Source: Veillonella sp. 3891 (GTDB lineage: Bacteria > Bacillota > Negativicutes > Veillonellales > Veillonellaceae). Taken from it: a stretch of 37,366 nt of DNA. The number at the start of each line of letters is the position of its first letter. The stretch's first letter is position 1. Shown piece by piece: positions 9,405 to 16,935 of the stretch. The stretch lies in NCBI RefSeq assembly GCF_003992315.1, contig NZ_RQVE01000015.1, positions 1 through 37,366 on the forward strand. The letters are read 5' to 3'. The position numbers and the translations under genes were made by a program. Under the pieces are notes generated by a model that saw only the letters and a program-made list of their open reading frames with translations, had not been told where the DNA came from and did no database searches.

Positions 9405-10667
9405 GTGCTAGATAGCCTCTTGAACATCACTAAAGTAACGGAATTACGTAACAAAGTAGTCTATACATTACTTATGTTCATTGTCTTTCGCTTAGGTATC
9501 CATATCCCGGTACCTGGCGTAGAGGCATCTGTTATTGAAAGCTTATTCACCAGTGGTAACCTATTTGGTTTACTAGATTTGTTCGCCGGTGGTGCGTTAA
9601 GTAAATTCTCTATCTTTGCAATGAGTATTACCCCATACATCAATGCATCAATCATTATGCAATTGTTAGGGGCAGTAGTACCAACATTTGAAGCATGGAG
9701 TAAAGATGGAGAAGAAGGGCGCAAAAAAATTGCAAAAGTGACACGATATGGTACAGTTATCCTTGGCTTCATCCAAGCCTTCGGTATGACGTATGCCTTA
9801 CGTGCTAGCAATGCGCTTATTGATAATAGCTTCATGTCTGTTATTTTGATTTCCATCATCCTTACAGCAGGTACTTGCTTGTTGATGTGGGTGGGGGAAC
9901 AAATTACAGCTCATGGCATAGGTAATGGTATTTCACTCATTATCTTTGCTGGTATCGTGGCACGATTCCCTGATGGGGTTCAAACCATTTACCAATACCT
10001 ACAAGTAGGTACAATTAATGTATTTCAAGCGATTCTATTTGCTATCATCGCGGTAGCTATGATCGTTCTTGTAATTGCTGTGACACAAGGCCAACGTCGT
10101 ATCCCTATCCAATACGCTAAACGCGTGGTAGGAAGAAAAATGTATGGTGGTCACTCAACATTCCTGCCTTTGAAAGTCAATCAAGCAGGGGTTATCCCAA
10201 TTATCTTTGCGTCATCCATATTGATGTTCCCAGCTACATTGGCACAATTTGTACAAGTACCTTGGGTACAAACTGTAGCAAGTTACTTCCAATGGGGAAC
10301 GCCGATACAAACTATTTTGTATGCTGTATTGATTTTATTTTTTACATACTTCTATACAGCTATCTCAATCAATATTACGGATATGGCAGATAATATGAAA
10401 AAACACGGTGGTTTTATCCCAGGTATTCGCCCAGGAAAACCGACTGCTGACTATGTAGACCGAGTAATGACTCGAATTACACTAGTAGGTGCATTTTTCT
10501 TAGCTTTCGTTGCAATCTTGCCAAATATGATTGGTGGATTGACAGGCATTCAAGGTGTGTACTTTGGTGGTACAGCACTACTTATCGTAGTGGGCGTAGC
10601 ATTAGATACAATGCAACAAGTAGAATCTTTAGTATTAACACGCCAATATAAGGGCTTTGTGAAATAG
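9405..10667 (+). CDS. secY: Preprotein translocase subunit SecY
   Basis: The 420-aa polytopic membrane protein starts at GTG ([20 protein letters not shown]). The conserved second-helix region [12 protein letters not shown] and plug region are near the N-terminus, followed by about ten hydrophobic spans. The cytoplasmic loop with [12 protein letters not shown] and the later [12 protein letters not shown] motif match the ribosome/SecA-binding loops. SecY is the channel for secretory and membrane proteins in the inner membrane; here it would also serve export of the adhesin encoded at 16936. GAGGTG at the end of rplO provides the SD. Confidence 0.98.
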   Translation: MLDSLLNITKVTELRNKVVYTLLMFIVFRLGIHIPVPGVEASVIESLFTSGNLFGLLDLFAGGALSKFSIFAMSITPYINASIIMQLLGAVVPTFEAWSKDGEEGRKKIAKVTRYGTVILGFIQAFGMTYALRASNALIDNSFMSVILISIILTAGTCLLMWVGEQITAHGIGNGISLIIFAGIVARFPDGVQTIYQYLQVGTINVFQAILFAIIAVAMIVLVIAVTQGQRRIPIQYAKRVVGRKMYGGHSTFLPLKVNQAGVIPIIFASSILMFPATLAQFVQVPWVQTVASYFQWGTPIQTILYAVLILFFTYFYTAISINITDMADNMKKHGGFIPGIRPGKPTADYVDRVMTRITLVGAFFLAFVAILPNMIGGLTGIQGVYFGGTALLIVVGVALDTMQQVESLVLTRQYKGFVK

Positions 10668-10678
10668 GAGATTATGAT

Positions 10679-11242
10679 ATGTATATTTTATTAATGGGAC
10701 CTCCAGGTGCTGGTAAAGGCACGCAGGCAGCTCGTCTGATTGAAAAATATGGTATCCCTCAAATTTCTACAGGTGACATGTTCCGTGCCGCTGTAAAAGA
10801 CTCTACTCCATTAGGATTAGAAGCTAAGAAATATATGGATGCTGGACAACTTGTTCCAGATAGCGTTACCATTGGCATCGTTCGTGAACGCTTGTCCAAG
10901 GATGACTGTAAACAAGGTTTCATTTTAGATGGCTTCCCTCGAACTACAGCACAAGCTGTTTCCTTGGATGCGATTTTAAAAGAAATGAACATAGTTCTTG
11001 ATGCTGTACTCAATTTGAGTGTTCCATCTGAAGAGTTGGTTCGACGCATCAGTGAAAGAGCACGTCTTGAAAATCGTGATGATGACAAACCGGAAACAGT
11101 ACAGAAACGTCTTGCTGTATACGAAGAGTCTACTAAACCATTGATCGATTACTACCGTAATAGTGGTCAATATGTAGAAATCAACGGCTTACAGGATGTG
11201 GACACAGTATTTGCAAATATCGTTACGGCTTTGGAGAAATAA
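10679..11242 (+). CDS. adk: Adenylate kinase, short-lid form
   Basis: The 187-aa enzyme interconverts AMP + ATP and 2 ADP in the cytoplasm. The P-loop [10 protein letters not shown] is at residues 7-16, followed by [11 protein letters not shown] (AMP site) and [10 protein letters not shown]. It is about 30 residues shorter than the Bacillus/E. coli enzymes: after [20 protein letters not shown] it goes straight to the next helix and lacks the large lid insertion with its four zinc cysteines. It resembles the short-lid type known from actinobacteria and eukaryotic cytosol. It follows secY by 11 bp, the conserved secY-adk-map order. Confidence 0.97.
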   Translation: MYILLMGPPGAGKGTQAARLIEKYGIPQISTGDMFRAAVKDSTPLGLEAKKYMDAGQLVPDSVTIGIVRERLSKDDCKQGFILDGFPRTTAQAVSLDAILKEMNIVLDAVLNLSVPSEELVRRISERARLENRDDDKPETVQKRLAVYEESTKPLIDYYRNSGQYVEINGLQDVDTVFANIVTALEK

Positions 11243-11245
11243 TCA

Positions 11246-12016
11246 ATGATTATTTTTAAATCGCCCGAAGAAATTGAGCATATCCGAAAGGCATCTCAAC
11301 TGACAGCAGCGACGTTAACCGAGCTTGCTAAATTAGTAAAGCCGGGCGTATCAACGCTTGAGTTAGACCAATTTGCCGAAGAATATATTCGCAGTCATGG
11401 AGGAATTCCAAGCTGCATTGGTTACTATGGGTATCCAGCAACTATCTGTGCTTCCATAAATCATGAAGTGGTACATGGGATTCCTAGTGCATCTCGTATA
11501 CTGAAAGATGGCGATGTCATCAGCATTGATTTAGTATCATCTGTGAATGGATATCATGGAGATTCAGCAATTACTGTTCCTGTAGGAGAAGTAAGTCCTA
11601 AAGTGTATGAATTACTGAAAGTTACAGAAGAATGTCTCTTTAAAGGGATTGAACAAGCTGTAGCAGGTAATCATGTGGGAGATATTTCCCATGCTGTACA
11701 ATCTCATGCAGAACGTCATAGATATGGTGTTGTGCGAGACTTTGTAGGACATGGTTTAGGAAAAAACATGCATGAAGATCCACAAGTTCCAAATTATGGT
11801 ACTAAGGGCAAAGGTCCAGAACTTAGACCAGGAATGGTCATCTGTATTGAGCCAATGATTACTATGGGCACGCACAAAGTAAGAGTGCTTGAAGACAACT
11901 GGACAGCGGTCACAATGGACCGTAAACCGGCTGCACACTTTGAACACACTGTAGCTATTACTGAAACAGGTACAGAAATTCTTACTATGCGTGATACACC
12001 GAGGTTAATACAATAA
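11246..12016 (+). CDS. map: Methionine aminopeptidase, type I
   Basis: The 256-aa enzyme removes the initiator methionine from nascent proteins. The five metal ligands are in place: D95 (SIDLVSS), D106 (YHGDSA), H169 (VGHGLG), E202 (CIEPMI) and E233 (FEHTVAI). H78 of HEVVHGIP is the conserved substrate-side histidine. There is no SH3-like N-terminal extension. It starts 3 bp after adk, without an obvious strong SD, so coupling to adk is likely. Confidence 0.97.
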   Translation: MIIFKSPEEIEHIRKASQLTAATLTELAKLVKPGVSTLELDQFAEEYIRSHGGIPSCIGYYGYPATICASINHEVVHGIPSASRILKDGDVISIDLVSSVNGYHGDSAITVPVGEVSPKVYELLKVTEECLFKGIEQAVAGNHVGDISHAVQSHAERHRYGVVRDFVGHGLGKNMHEDPQVPNYGTKGKGPELRPGMVICIEPMITMGTHKVRVLEDNWTAVTMDRKPAAHFEHTVAITETGTEILTMRDTPRLIQ

Positions 12017-12039
12017 CCAGTAACCGGAGGATGAAAGAT

Positions 12040-12258
12040 ATGTCAAAAGAAGACGTTATTGAAGTGGAAGGTACGGTCGTTGAGGCATTACCAAATGCTA
12101 TGTTCCAAGTAGAATTGGAAAATGGTCATGTGGTTTTGGCTCATGTGTCAGGTAAAATGCGTATGAATTTTATCCGTATCCTTCCTGGTGATAAAGTTAC
12201 TATGGAACTGACACCATATGACTTAAGCCGTGGTCGCATCACCTATCGCTTTAAGTAA
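12040..12258 (+). CDS. infA: Translation initiation factor IF-1
   Basis: The 72-aa OB-fold protein reads [20 protein letters not shown] and ends with [11 protein letters not shown], the exact family length. ATG 12040 is chosen because CCGGAGG (12024-12030) lies nine bases upstream; an in-frame ATG at 12031 abuts the SD. IF-1 occupies the ribosomal A site during initiation. Its place between map and rpmJ is the standard Firmicute order. Confidence 0.97.
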   Translation: MSKEDVIEVEGTVVEALPNAMFQVELENGHVVLAHVSGKMRMNFIRILPGDKVTMELTPYDLSRGRITYRFK

Positions 12259-12284
12259 GCATAGGATCCACAAAGGAGGTACTT

Positions 12285-12398
12285 ATGAAGGTTAAACCAT
12301 CAGTTAAAAAGATATGCGAAAAATGTAAAATTATTAAACGTAAAGGCCGCGTAATGGTTATTTGCGAAAACCCAAAACATAAACAAAAACAAGGATAA
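12285..12398 (+). CDS. rpmJ: 50S ribosomal protein L36, zinc-binding type
   Basis: This 37-codon gene encodes [20 protein letters not shown] and ends with PKHKQKQG. It has C11, C14, C27 and H32, the four zinc ligands (CxxC...C....H) of the primary L36 form. AAAGGAGGT precedes the ATG. L36 stabilises 23S rRNA near the base of the factor-binding stalk. It is easily missed because of its size. Confidence 0.95.
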   Translation: MKVKPSVKKICEKCKIIKRKGRVMVICENPKHKQKQG

Positions 12399-12420
12399 TT
12401 GATAGGAGGTGGATGAATAG

Positions 12421-12789
12421 ATGGCACGTATAGCCGGTGTAGATTTACCACGTGACAAACGTGTGGAAATTGGTTTAACTTATATTTACGGTATCGGTCT
12501 TACTCTTGCTAAAGAAGTATTAGCAAAAACTGGTATCAATCCAGATACTCGCGTTCGTGATTTAAGTGAAGATGAAGTAGCTAAAATCCGTGAACTTCTT
12601 GATGCAGAGTATAAAGTAGAAGGTGATCTTCGTCGTGAAGAAGCACTTAACATTAAACGCTTAATTGAAATCAACTCCTATCGCGGTAAACGTCATCGTA
12701 TGGGACTTCCATGTCGTGGTCAACGTACGAAGACAAATGCTCGTACTCGTAAGGGTCCTCGTAAAGCAATCGCAGGTAAGAAGAAATAA
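12421..12789 (+). CDS. rpsM: 30S ribosomal protein S13
   Basis: The 122-aa product begins [20 protein letters not shown]. It contains the helix-two-turn-helix region ([20 protein letters not shown]) and the basic tail with [20 protein letters not shown] that reaches the A and P site tRNAs. It opens the alpha gene group and is preceded by AGGAGGTGG. Confidence 0.98.
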   Translation: MARIAGVDLPRDKRVEIGLTYIYGIGLTLAKEVLAKTGINPDTRVRDLSEDEVAKIRELLDAEYKVEGDLRREEALNIKRLIEINSYRGKRHRMGLPCRGQRTKTNARTRKGPRKAIAGKKK

Positions 12790-12804
12790 TAAAGGAGGGA
12801 TATT

Positions 12805-13194
12805 GTGGCTAAGAAAACAGTTAGATCCAAAAGAAAAGAAAAGAAACATATCGAATCTGGTGCAGCGCATATTCGCTCCACTTTTAACAACACTATCGTT
12901 ACAGTAACAGACGTAAACGGTAATGCTCTTTCTTGGGCATCTGCTGGTGGTCTAGGTTTCCGTGGTTCCCGTAAATCCACTCCATTTGCAGCACAAATGG
13001 CAGCTGAACAAGCGGCAAAAGCAGCTATGGAACACGGTCTTCGCACTGTAGAAGTATTTGTTAAAGGTCCAGGATCTGGTCGTGAAGCAGCGATTCGTGC
13101 GTTGCAAGCAGCTGGTCTTGAAGTAACTAGCATTAAAGATGTGACTCCAATTCCTCATAACGGCTGTCGTCCTCCAAAACGTCGTCGCGTATAA
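12805..13194 (+). CDS. rpsK: 30S ribosomal protein S11
   Basis: The 129-aa product starts at GTG with [20 protein letters not shown]. It contains [20 protein letters not shown] and ends with [18 protein letters not shown], all S11 signatures. S11 sits in the platform near the E site. AAAGGAGGG precedes the start. The next gene is rpoA, with no rpsD between, as in Bacillus and unlike many other bacteria. Confidence 0.98.
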   Translation: MAKKTVRSKRKEKKHIESGAAHIRSTFNNTIVTVTDVNGNALSWASAGGLGFRGSRKSTPFAAQMAAEQAAKAAMEHGLRTVEVFVKGPGSGREAAIRALQAAGLEVTSIKDVTPIPHNGCRPPKRRRV

Positions 13195-13245
13195 TCTGAG
13201 CTATATACTTAGAATAGTGACAAGTTTTAGAGGAGGGTATACCTG

Positions 13246-14253
13246 ATGAGCGAAGAAAAAAAACTTAGAATCGAGAAAGTAGTAATGACTGAAGATGGCC
13301 GCTACGGTAAATTCGTATGCGAGCCATTGGATCGTGGTTATGGTATTACACTCGGTAATAGCTTGCGTCGCATTTTGCTTTCATCCTTAGATGGAGCAGC
13401 AATTACTTCCATCAAGATTGACGGAGTACTTCATGAGTTCTCTACGATTGAAGGTGTTCGTGAGGATGTATCCGATATTATTCTGAATCTTAAACAGTTG
13501 TGCATTCGTCTTGAAGAGGAAGCACCTGTACCGATGGATGTACATATCGATGTTCGTAAAGATGGAGTATTAACAGCAGGTGATTTGATTCAATTCATGC
13601 CACCTGAAATCGAAGTCTTAAATCCAGAATTGGTAATTGCTACAATGGATGAAGCAGCTCATCTTGTAATGGATGTGCGTATCGAACGCGGTAAAGGATA
13701 TGTACCATCTACTAAGAATAAACGTGAAGATGATATGATTGGTCAAATTCCAATTGATTCTATCTTCTCGCCAATTCTAAGAGCGAAATATGAAGTCAGC
13801 GATGTCCGTGTGGGCAACGAAATGGACTTTGATAAGCTTACTTTAGAAGTTTGGACAAATGGTTCTATTACAGCATCTGATGCAATTGCTAAATCAGCAG
13901 CTATCATGATTTCCTATTTAGGAAATTTCACTCGATTGGCTCATTCTTATGACATGATCGATGTTGGTGAAAGTGAAGCTGAATTTACAACTGCTAATGG
14001 TCAAGAAGGTGGCGATAAAGATGCTGAACCTAAAGGACCAACGACGATTCCTATTGAAGATCTTGAGTTGTCTGTTCGTGCTTTCAACTGCTTGAAACGT
14101 GCTAACATTCATACAATCGGTGATTTGACTGGTAAAACAGAAGACGAATTAGGAAAAATCCGCAATTTAGGGAAAAAATCTGTAGAAGAAATTCTAGAGA
14201 AATTACAATCTTATAATGAGGGTAATGAATCCCTAACATCTCAAAGCGAATAA
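13246..14253 (+). CDS. rpoA: RNA polymerase alpha subunit
   Basis: The 335-aa product has an N-terminal assembly domain ([20 protein letters not shown], dimerisation and beta binding). A hydrophilic linker spans about residues 240-262. The C-terminal helix-hairpin-helix domain contains [20 protein letters not shown] and [18 protein letters not shown] and binds UP elements and activators. The 13195-13245 gap ends in a GAGGAGGG SD. Translation of the alpha subunit within a ribosomal transcript is standard. Confidence 0.98.
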   Translation: MSEEKKLRIEKVVMTEDGRYGKFVCEPLDRGYGITLGNSLRRILLSSLDGAAITSIKIDGVLHEFSTIEGVREDVSDIILNLKQLCIRLEEEAPVPMDVHIDVRKDGVLTAGDLIQFMPPEIEVLNPELVIATMDEAAHLVMDVRIERGKGYVPSTKNKREDDMIGQIPIDSIFSPILRAKYEVSDVRVGNEMDFDKLTLEVWTNGSITASDAIAKSAAIMISYLGNFTRLAHSYDMIDVGESEAEFTTANGQEGGDKDAEPKGPTTIPIEDLELSVRAFNCLKRANIHTIGDLTGKTEDELGKIRNLGKKSVEEILEKLQSYNEGNESLTSQSE

Positions 14254-14267
14254 GAGGAGAAAGACTA

Positions 14268-14606
14268 ATGGCATACAGAAAATTAGGCCGCAACAGTTCC
14301 GCTCGTAAAGCGTTGTTCCGCGGTATGGTAACATCTCTCTTCGTACATGAACGCATTGAAACAACAGAAGCAAAAGCAAAAGAGCTTCGTAAATATGTTG
14401 ATGAAATGATTACATTGGGCAAACGTGGCGACTTACATGCTCGTCGTCAAGTTCTTGCTTTTCTTATGAACGAAGATGCAGTAAAAAAATTATTTGATGA
14501 AATTGCTCCAAAATATGCTGAGCGCAACGGTGGTTACACTCGTGTAATCAAACTTGGCCTTCGTAAAGGCGATGCAGCTCCATTGGCTATTCTTGAGCTT
14601 GTATAA
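14268..14606 (+). CDS. rplQ: 50S ribosomal protein L17
   Basis: The 112-aa product begins [20 protein letters not shown], the L17 signature, and has the conserved [20 protein letters not shown] segment. L17 lies near the exit tunnel on the 50S solvent side. It is the last gene of the ribosomal block, followed within 14 bp by the start of a strong terminator hairpin. Confidence 0.98.
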   Translation: MAYRKLGRNSSARKALFRGMVTSLFVHERIETTEAKAKELRKYVDEMITLGKRGDLHARRQVLAFLMNEDAVKKLFDEIAPKYAERNGGYTRVIKLGLRKGDAAPLAILELV

Positions 14607-14619
14607 TCAAACGCAATCT

Positions 14620-14664
14620 GGTTGTGATAGGATGAGTTTCACTCATTCTGTTGCAGCCTTTTTT
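14620..14664 (+). terminator. Intrinsic terminator of the ribosomal operon
   Basis: The left arm (14620-14637) and right arm (14641-14658) pair over 18 positions, using several G-U pairs, around a TTC loop. Six T residues follow (14659-14664). Placed just after rplQ, this ends the long ribosomal transcript. Confidence 0.9.
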
Positions 14665-14676
14665 GCTTTTATTTAG

Positions 14677-14716
14677 AAAACAGCGACTCTGTCCCGTGGG
14701 ATGGAGTCGCTGTTTT
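14677..14716. terminator. Bidirectional hairpin between rplQ and the methyltransferase gene
   Basis: AAAACAGCGACTC (14677-14689) and GAGTCGCTGTTTT (14704-14716) are perfect 13-nt inverted repeats. The loop contains a further TCCC/GGGA pairing. A-runs and T-runs flank both sides, so it can act as a backup terminator for rplQ and as the terminator for the converging minus-strand gene, whose stop is about 90 bp away. The rest of 14717-14807 shows nothing further. Confidence 0.8.
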
Positions 14717-14807
14717 GGTATACGTTGCATTTGCAATCTGTATAGTATGTGATTGATCTTACTAATAGCAGGATAGGGTGCCGTAGTTGACGTTGCAGTG
14801 TCATAGA

Positions 14808-16553
14808 TTAACTAAACTGTGTTTCGTCTACTTCCAAGAATCCAAAGTATTCCATACGTCGAATCATTTCTTCGTAGAATGCCAGGATCATGGTGTATTT
14901 GTTGGATTGCTGTAGGGCCAGAGGGCTAATGGACTCTTCTGTCATAGCCTCGTAGATTTTGCACATCACATCATGTTTTGTGGTTGGCTTGCTGAGGAGT
15001 TTCATGAACTCTAAATCTTCTTCGTTGAAATCGGAAATAGGGTCATTGTAGCGATTGCCAGGGTAGATATAAGCGTTCACACCTTCTTGTGGCATAATCT
15101 CTACGAATGGGATGTATCGCTCAGGGATGTAGCTTTTCTTTTCTTCGAAAATATGATGTTTGAAAGGATGCTCTGTTTCCAACACAGACAGGCTGATACC
15201 ACCTTGGATGATGTGTTCCACCAAGAATTGATAGAACAATGGTAAGCACATGTCAGGGATTGTGTGCTCTCCTGTATGAGTCATTACTGTGTTGTTTTTT
15301 ACATAGAAATGAGGGCCTTCTTGTTGGAATAGATTTGCTAAGCGTTTAGCTACAGATTCAGTATGGTCAGCATTACCTGAGGTATCACCAGACTTATCAT
15401 TAGATGTATTAGCAGTATTAGTATTGTTATTGGTATCTGTCGCACTTCCGTGAGTAGTATTACCATCTGCTACAGAAATTGCCATCCCTTTCGCCAAGTC
15501 TTCAAAGATTGGCTCTAAATGCTCTGATGGAATGCGTAGGGTGAATAGGAATTGCTCCAAGGTGTGTTGGAATCCGGCATCTGTCACAGATGTTTCGGTG
15601 ATACGTTTTGGAGTAGCCCCCTTGTGGGTGAATAAGGATTTGCGGAATGCTGTGTTCAACATAAAATCAATGTATTGTTCTCGTGCCAATGGGTCATGTG
15701 GAGCGAGCTCTTGTAATTTAGTGCGCAATGTTTCGTCATACACTGTAGGGAATGACAAATTTAAATCGCAGTCGCAGAGATAGGTAAATCCATGTTCAGC
15801 CATATGGTCCATGCATTGGTGAAAGTACACCGGCGTGTTCACTGGTTCTAAATGGTCATGGCCAACGTAGCAATCTTGTTTTTGTAATGTTTGGCGTAAA
15901 GATTGTAGGAACGGACCTTGTTGAGCTTTTACCGTGTCATATTCCAACATCAAGGCACCTAGTTTACTAGCCACCGTTTTACCGTGGCGCACTTTTTCGC
16001 GATGATTCAAGGTGTCGACATCTTTGTTGGCGAACTCTAAGAGGGCGCGAACACTGTCCATTTTATGCCAACCTGGGTAGGTGTTATAGGACATGTACAA
16101 GATACCGTTCTCCGCTAGATGTTCTTTGCAGAGACGAAGGAAGTTATCTTTCGTTTCCTCGTCTACCCAAGAATAGAAACCATGAGCAATGATGTAATCG
16201 TAAGTGCCGAGGTGGTCGTGACTTTCATTTACATCACCTTCTAACAAGTCTAGGTTAGTGATGCCCAATTGGTCGATGTAGGTTTTGCCCACGCTCACCT
16301 GTGTCGGAGCAATTTCGATACCTGTGAAAGTAGCCTGCGGATAGAACAGGGCTTGGGACATCAAATTGCCACCGTAGGAAGATCCGATTTCCAAAATGCG
16401 AGCTGTGGCAGCAGGAGCCGGTGAAAGTCCTAGCAGACGAGCGTAACTTTCAAGGAATGGGGCAGACGCATAGGGGAAAGGTTGGGATAGATACCCTAAG
16501 TCAGCGTAGATTTCTTTGGCTTGCTCTTTAGTCATTCTTGTGTTATATCGCAT
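14808..16553 (-). CDS. SAM-dependent methyltransferase with regulatory domain (PKMT-like)
   Basis: The 581-aa cytoplasmic protein starts at ATG 16553-16551, with AGGAG upstream on the minus strand; Met7 is an alternative. A class I SAM-binding fold occupies residues about 45-200: motif I ILEIGSSYGG at 53-62, acidic GIE at 78-80, then LEGDVNE and YDYIIAHGFYSWV. The following region resembles the methyltransferase regulatory domain (residues about 215-330). A Ser/Thr/Asn/Asp-rich linker (about 360-397) follows, then a C-terminal domain that includes EEMIRRMEYFGFLEV. This order matches the family that includes the rickettsial lysine methyltransferases of the OmpB autotransporter. It is divergent from a lysine-rich adhesin gene, a possible substrate (inference). 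It could instead act on another protein or a small molecule. Confidence 0.8.
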   Translation of the reverse strand: MRYNTRMTKEQAKEIYADLGYLSQPFPYASAPFLESYARLLGLSPAPAATARILEIGSSYGGNLMSQALFYPQATFTGIEIAPTQVSVGKTYIDQLGITNLDLLEGDVNESHDHLGTYDYIIAHGFYSWVDEETKDNFLRLCKEHLAENGILYMSYNTYPGWHKMDSVRALLEFANKDVDTLNHREKVRHGKTVASKLGALMLEYDTVKAQQGPFLQSLRQTLQKQDCYVGHDHLEPVNTPVYFHQCMDHMAEHGFTYLCDCDLNLSFPTVYDETLRTKLQELAPHDPLAREQYIDFMLNTAFRKSLFTHKGATPKRITETSVTDAGFQHTLEQFLFTLRIPSEHLEPIFEDLAKGMAISVADGNTTHGSATDTNNNTNTANTSNDKSGDTSGNADHTESVAKRLANLFQQEGPHFYVKNNTVMTHTGEHTIPDMCLPLFYQFLVEHIIQGGISLSVLETEHPFKHHIFEEKKSYIPERYIPFVEIMPQEGVNAYIYPGNRYNDPISDFNEEDLEFMKLLSKPTTKHDVMCKIYEAMTEESISPLALQQSNKYTMILAFYEEMIRRMEYFGFLEVDETQFS

Positions 16554-16587
16554 AAAAACTCCTTTATTTTTTGAGGTTATAGTAGTT

Positions 16588-16607
16588 ACTCACGGGTTAT
16601 CGTGAGT
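16588..16607 (-). promoter_or_regulatory. Inverted repeat in the methyltransferase leader
   Basis: ACTCACG (16588-16594) and CGTGAGT (16601-16607) are perfect 7-nt arms around a 6-nt loop. The repeat begins 34 bp upstream of the methyltransferase start and lies downstream of its likely promoter. It could be an operator or a leader RNA hairpin. No T-run follows, so it is not a terminator. Confidence 0.5.
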
Positions 16608-16636
16608 GGTTTATTTTATATGATTATATATCTATA

Positions 16637-16645
16637 AGTATATCA
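16637..16645 (-). promoter_or_regulatory. Candidate extended -10 for the methyltransferase gene
   Basis: On the minus strand this reads TGATATACT, an extended -10 (TGn plus TATACT), about 84 bp upstream of the start codon. The -35 region is weak, as is common for extended -10 promoters. The region is very AT-rich, so other TATAAT-like hexamers exist nearby. Confidence 0.35.
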
Positions 16646-16720
16646 GAAATAGGGCGATTTATATACTGTTTGCCGATGATGAGTCATAGGGATTATAAGT
16701 ATGGTTTACACACATGAATA

Positions 16721-16733
16721 AATGATACTCATT
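16721..16733. promoter_or_regulatory. Fur-like palindrome upstream of the adhesin gene
   Basis: AATGATACTCATT has 5-nt arms AATGA/TCATT around TAC. Its core ATGATACTCAT differs from the classical Fur core ATGATAATCAT at one position, but the outer positions of the 19-bp consensus match poorly. It lies about 70 bp upstream of the candidate adhesin -35. Iron or metal control of the adhesin is a guess from similarity only. Confidence 0.3.
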
Positions 16734-16803
16734 ACTATATAAAAATGAATTATACATAGCATGATTAAAAAGCATAACCCATGAGTTTTAGTCAATGTTT
16801 TTA

Positions 16804-16832
16804 TTGCTTTAGTGAAATAAATCTGATATTAT
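16804..16832 (+). promoter_or_regulatory. Candidate sigma-A promoter of the adhesin gene
   Basis: TTGCTT (16804-16809) and TATTAT (16827-16832) are separated by exactly 17 bp. Transcription would start near 16839 and leave a leader of about 97 nt before ATG 16936. It is the best-spaced pair in this intergenic region. Confidence 0.55.
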
Positions 16833-16935
16833 GAAGAAAAGATGAATTTGTAGAGAGATTTAATTGTAATGATGCCTACACTTTATCAGTGTTATATGTA
16901 ATGAGTAGTCAGCAAGTAAAAGGAGAATGATTATT

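Larger units (their letters stand above)
16554..16935. other. AT-rich divergent intergenic region (methyltransferase / adhesin)
   Basis: This 382-bp gene-free stretch separates two divergent starts. It holds candidate promoters for both directions, one inverted repeat in the leader of the methyltransferase gene and a Fur-like palindrome, each listed separately. I see no further open frame with a plausible SD and no RNA gene. Confidence 0.7.

Noticed and set aside
12665-12907. 80-codon plus-strand frame spanning the rpsM-rpsK junction
   Set aside because: It overlaps both ribosomal protein genes out of frame and has no SD of its own.
13195-13245. Possible missing rpsD between rpsK and rpoA
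   Set aside because: The 51-bp gap is too small for a gene remnant; absence of rpsD here is known from Bacillus and is not a deletion signal.
15532-15783. 83-codon plus-strand frame inside the methyltransferase gene
   Set aside because: Shadow of the minus-strand gene; no SD or protein features.
16927-16935. Upstream ATG of the adhesin (MIIMNQ...)
   Set aside because: Only one base from AGGAG; the extended signal peptide motif begins at the second ATG (16936).
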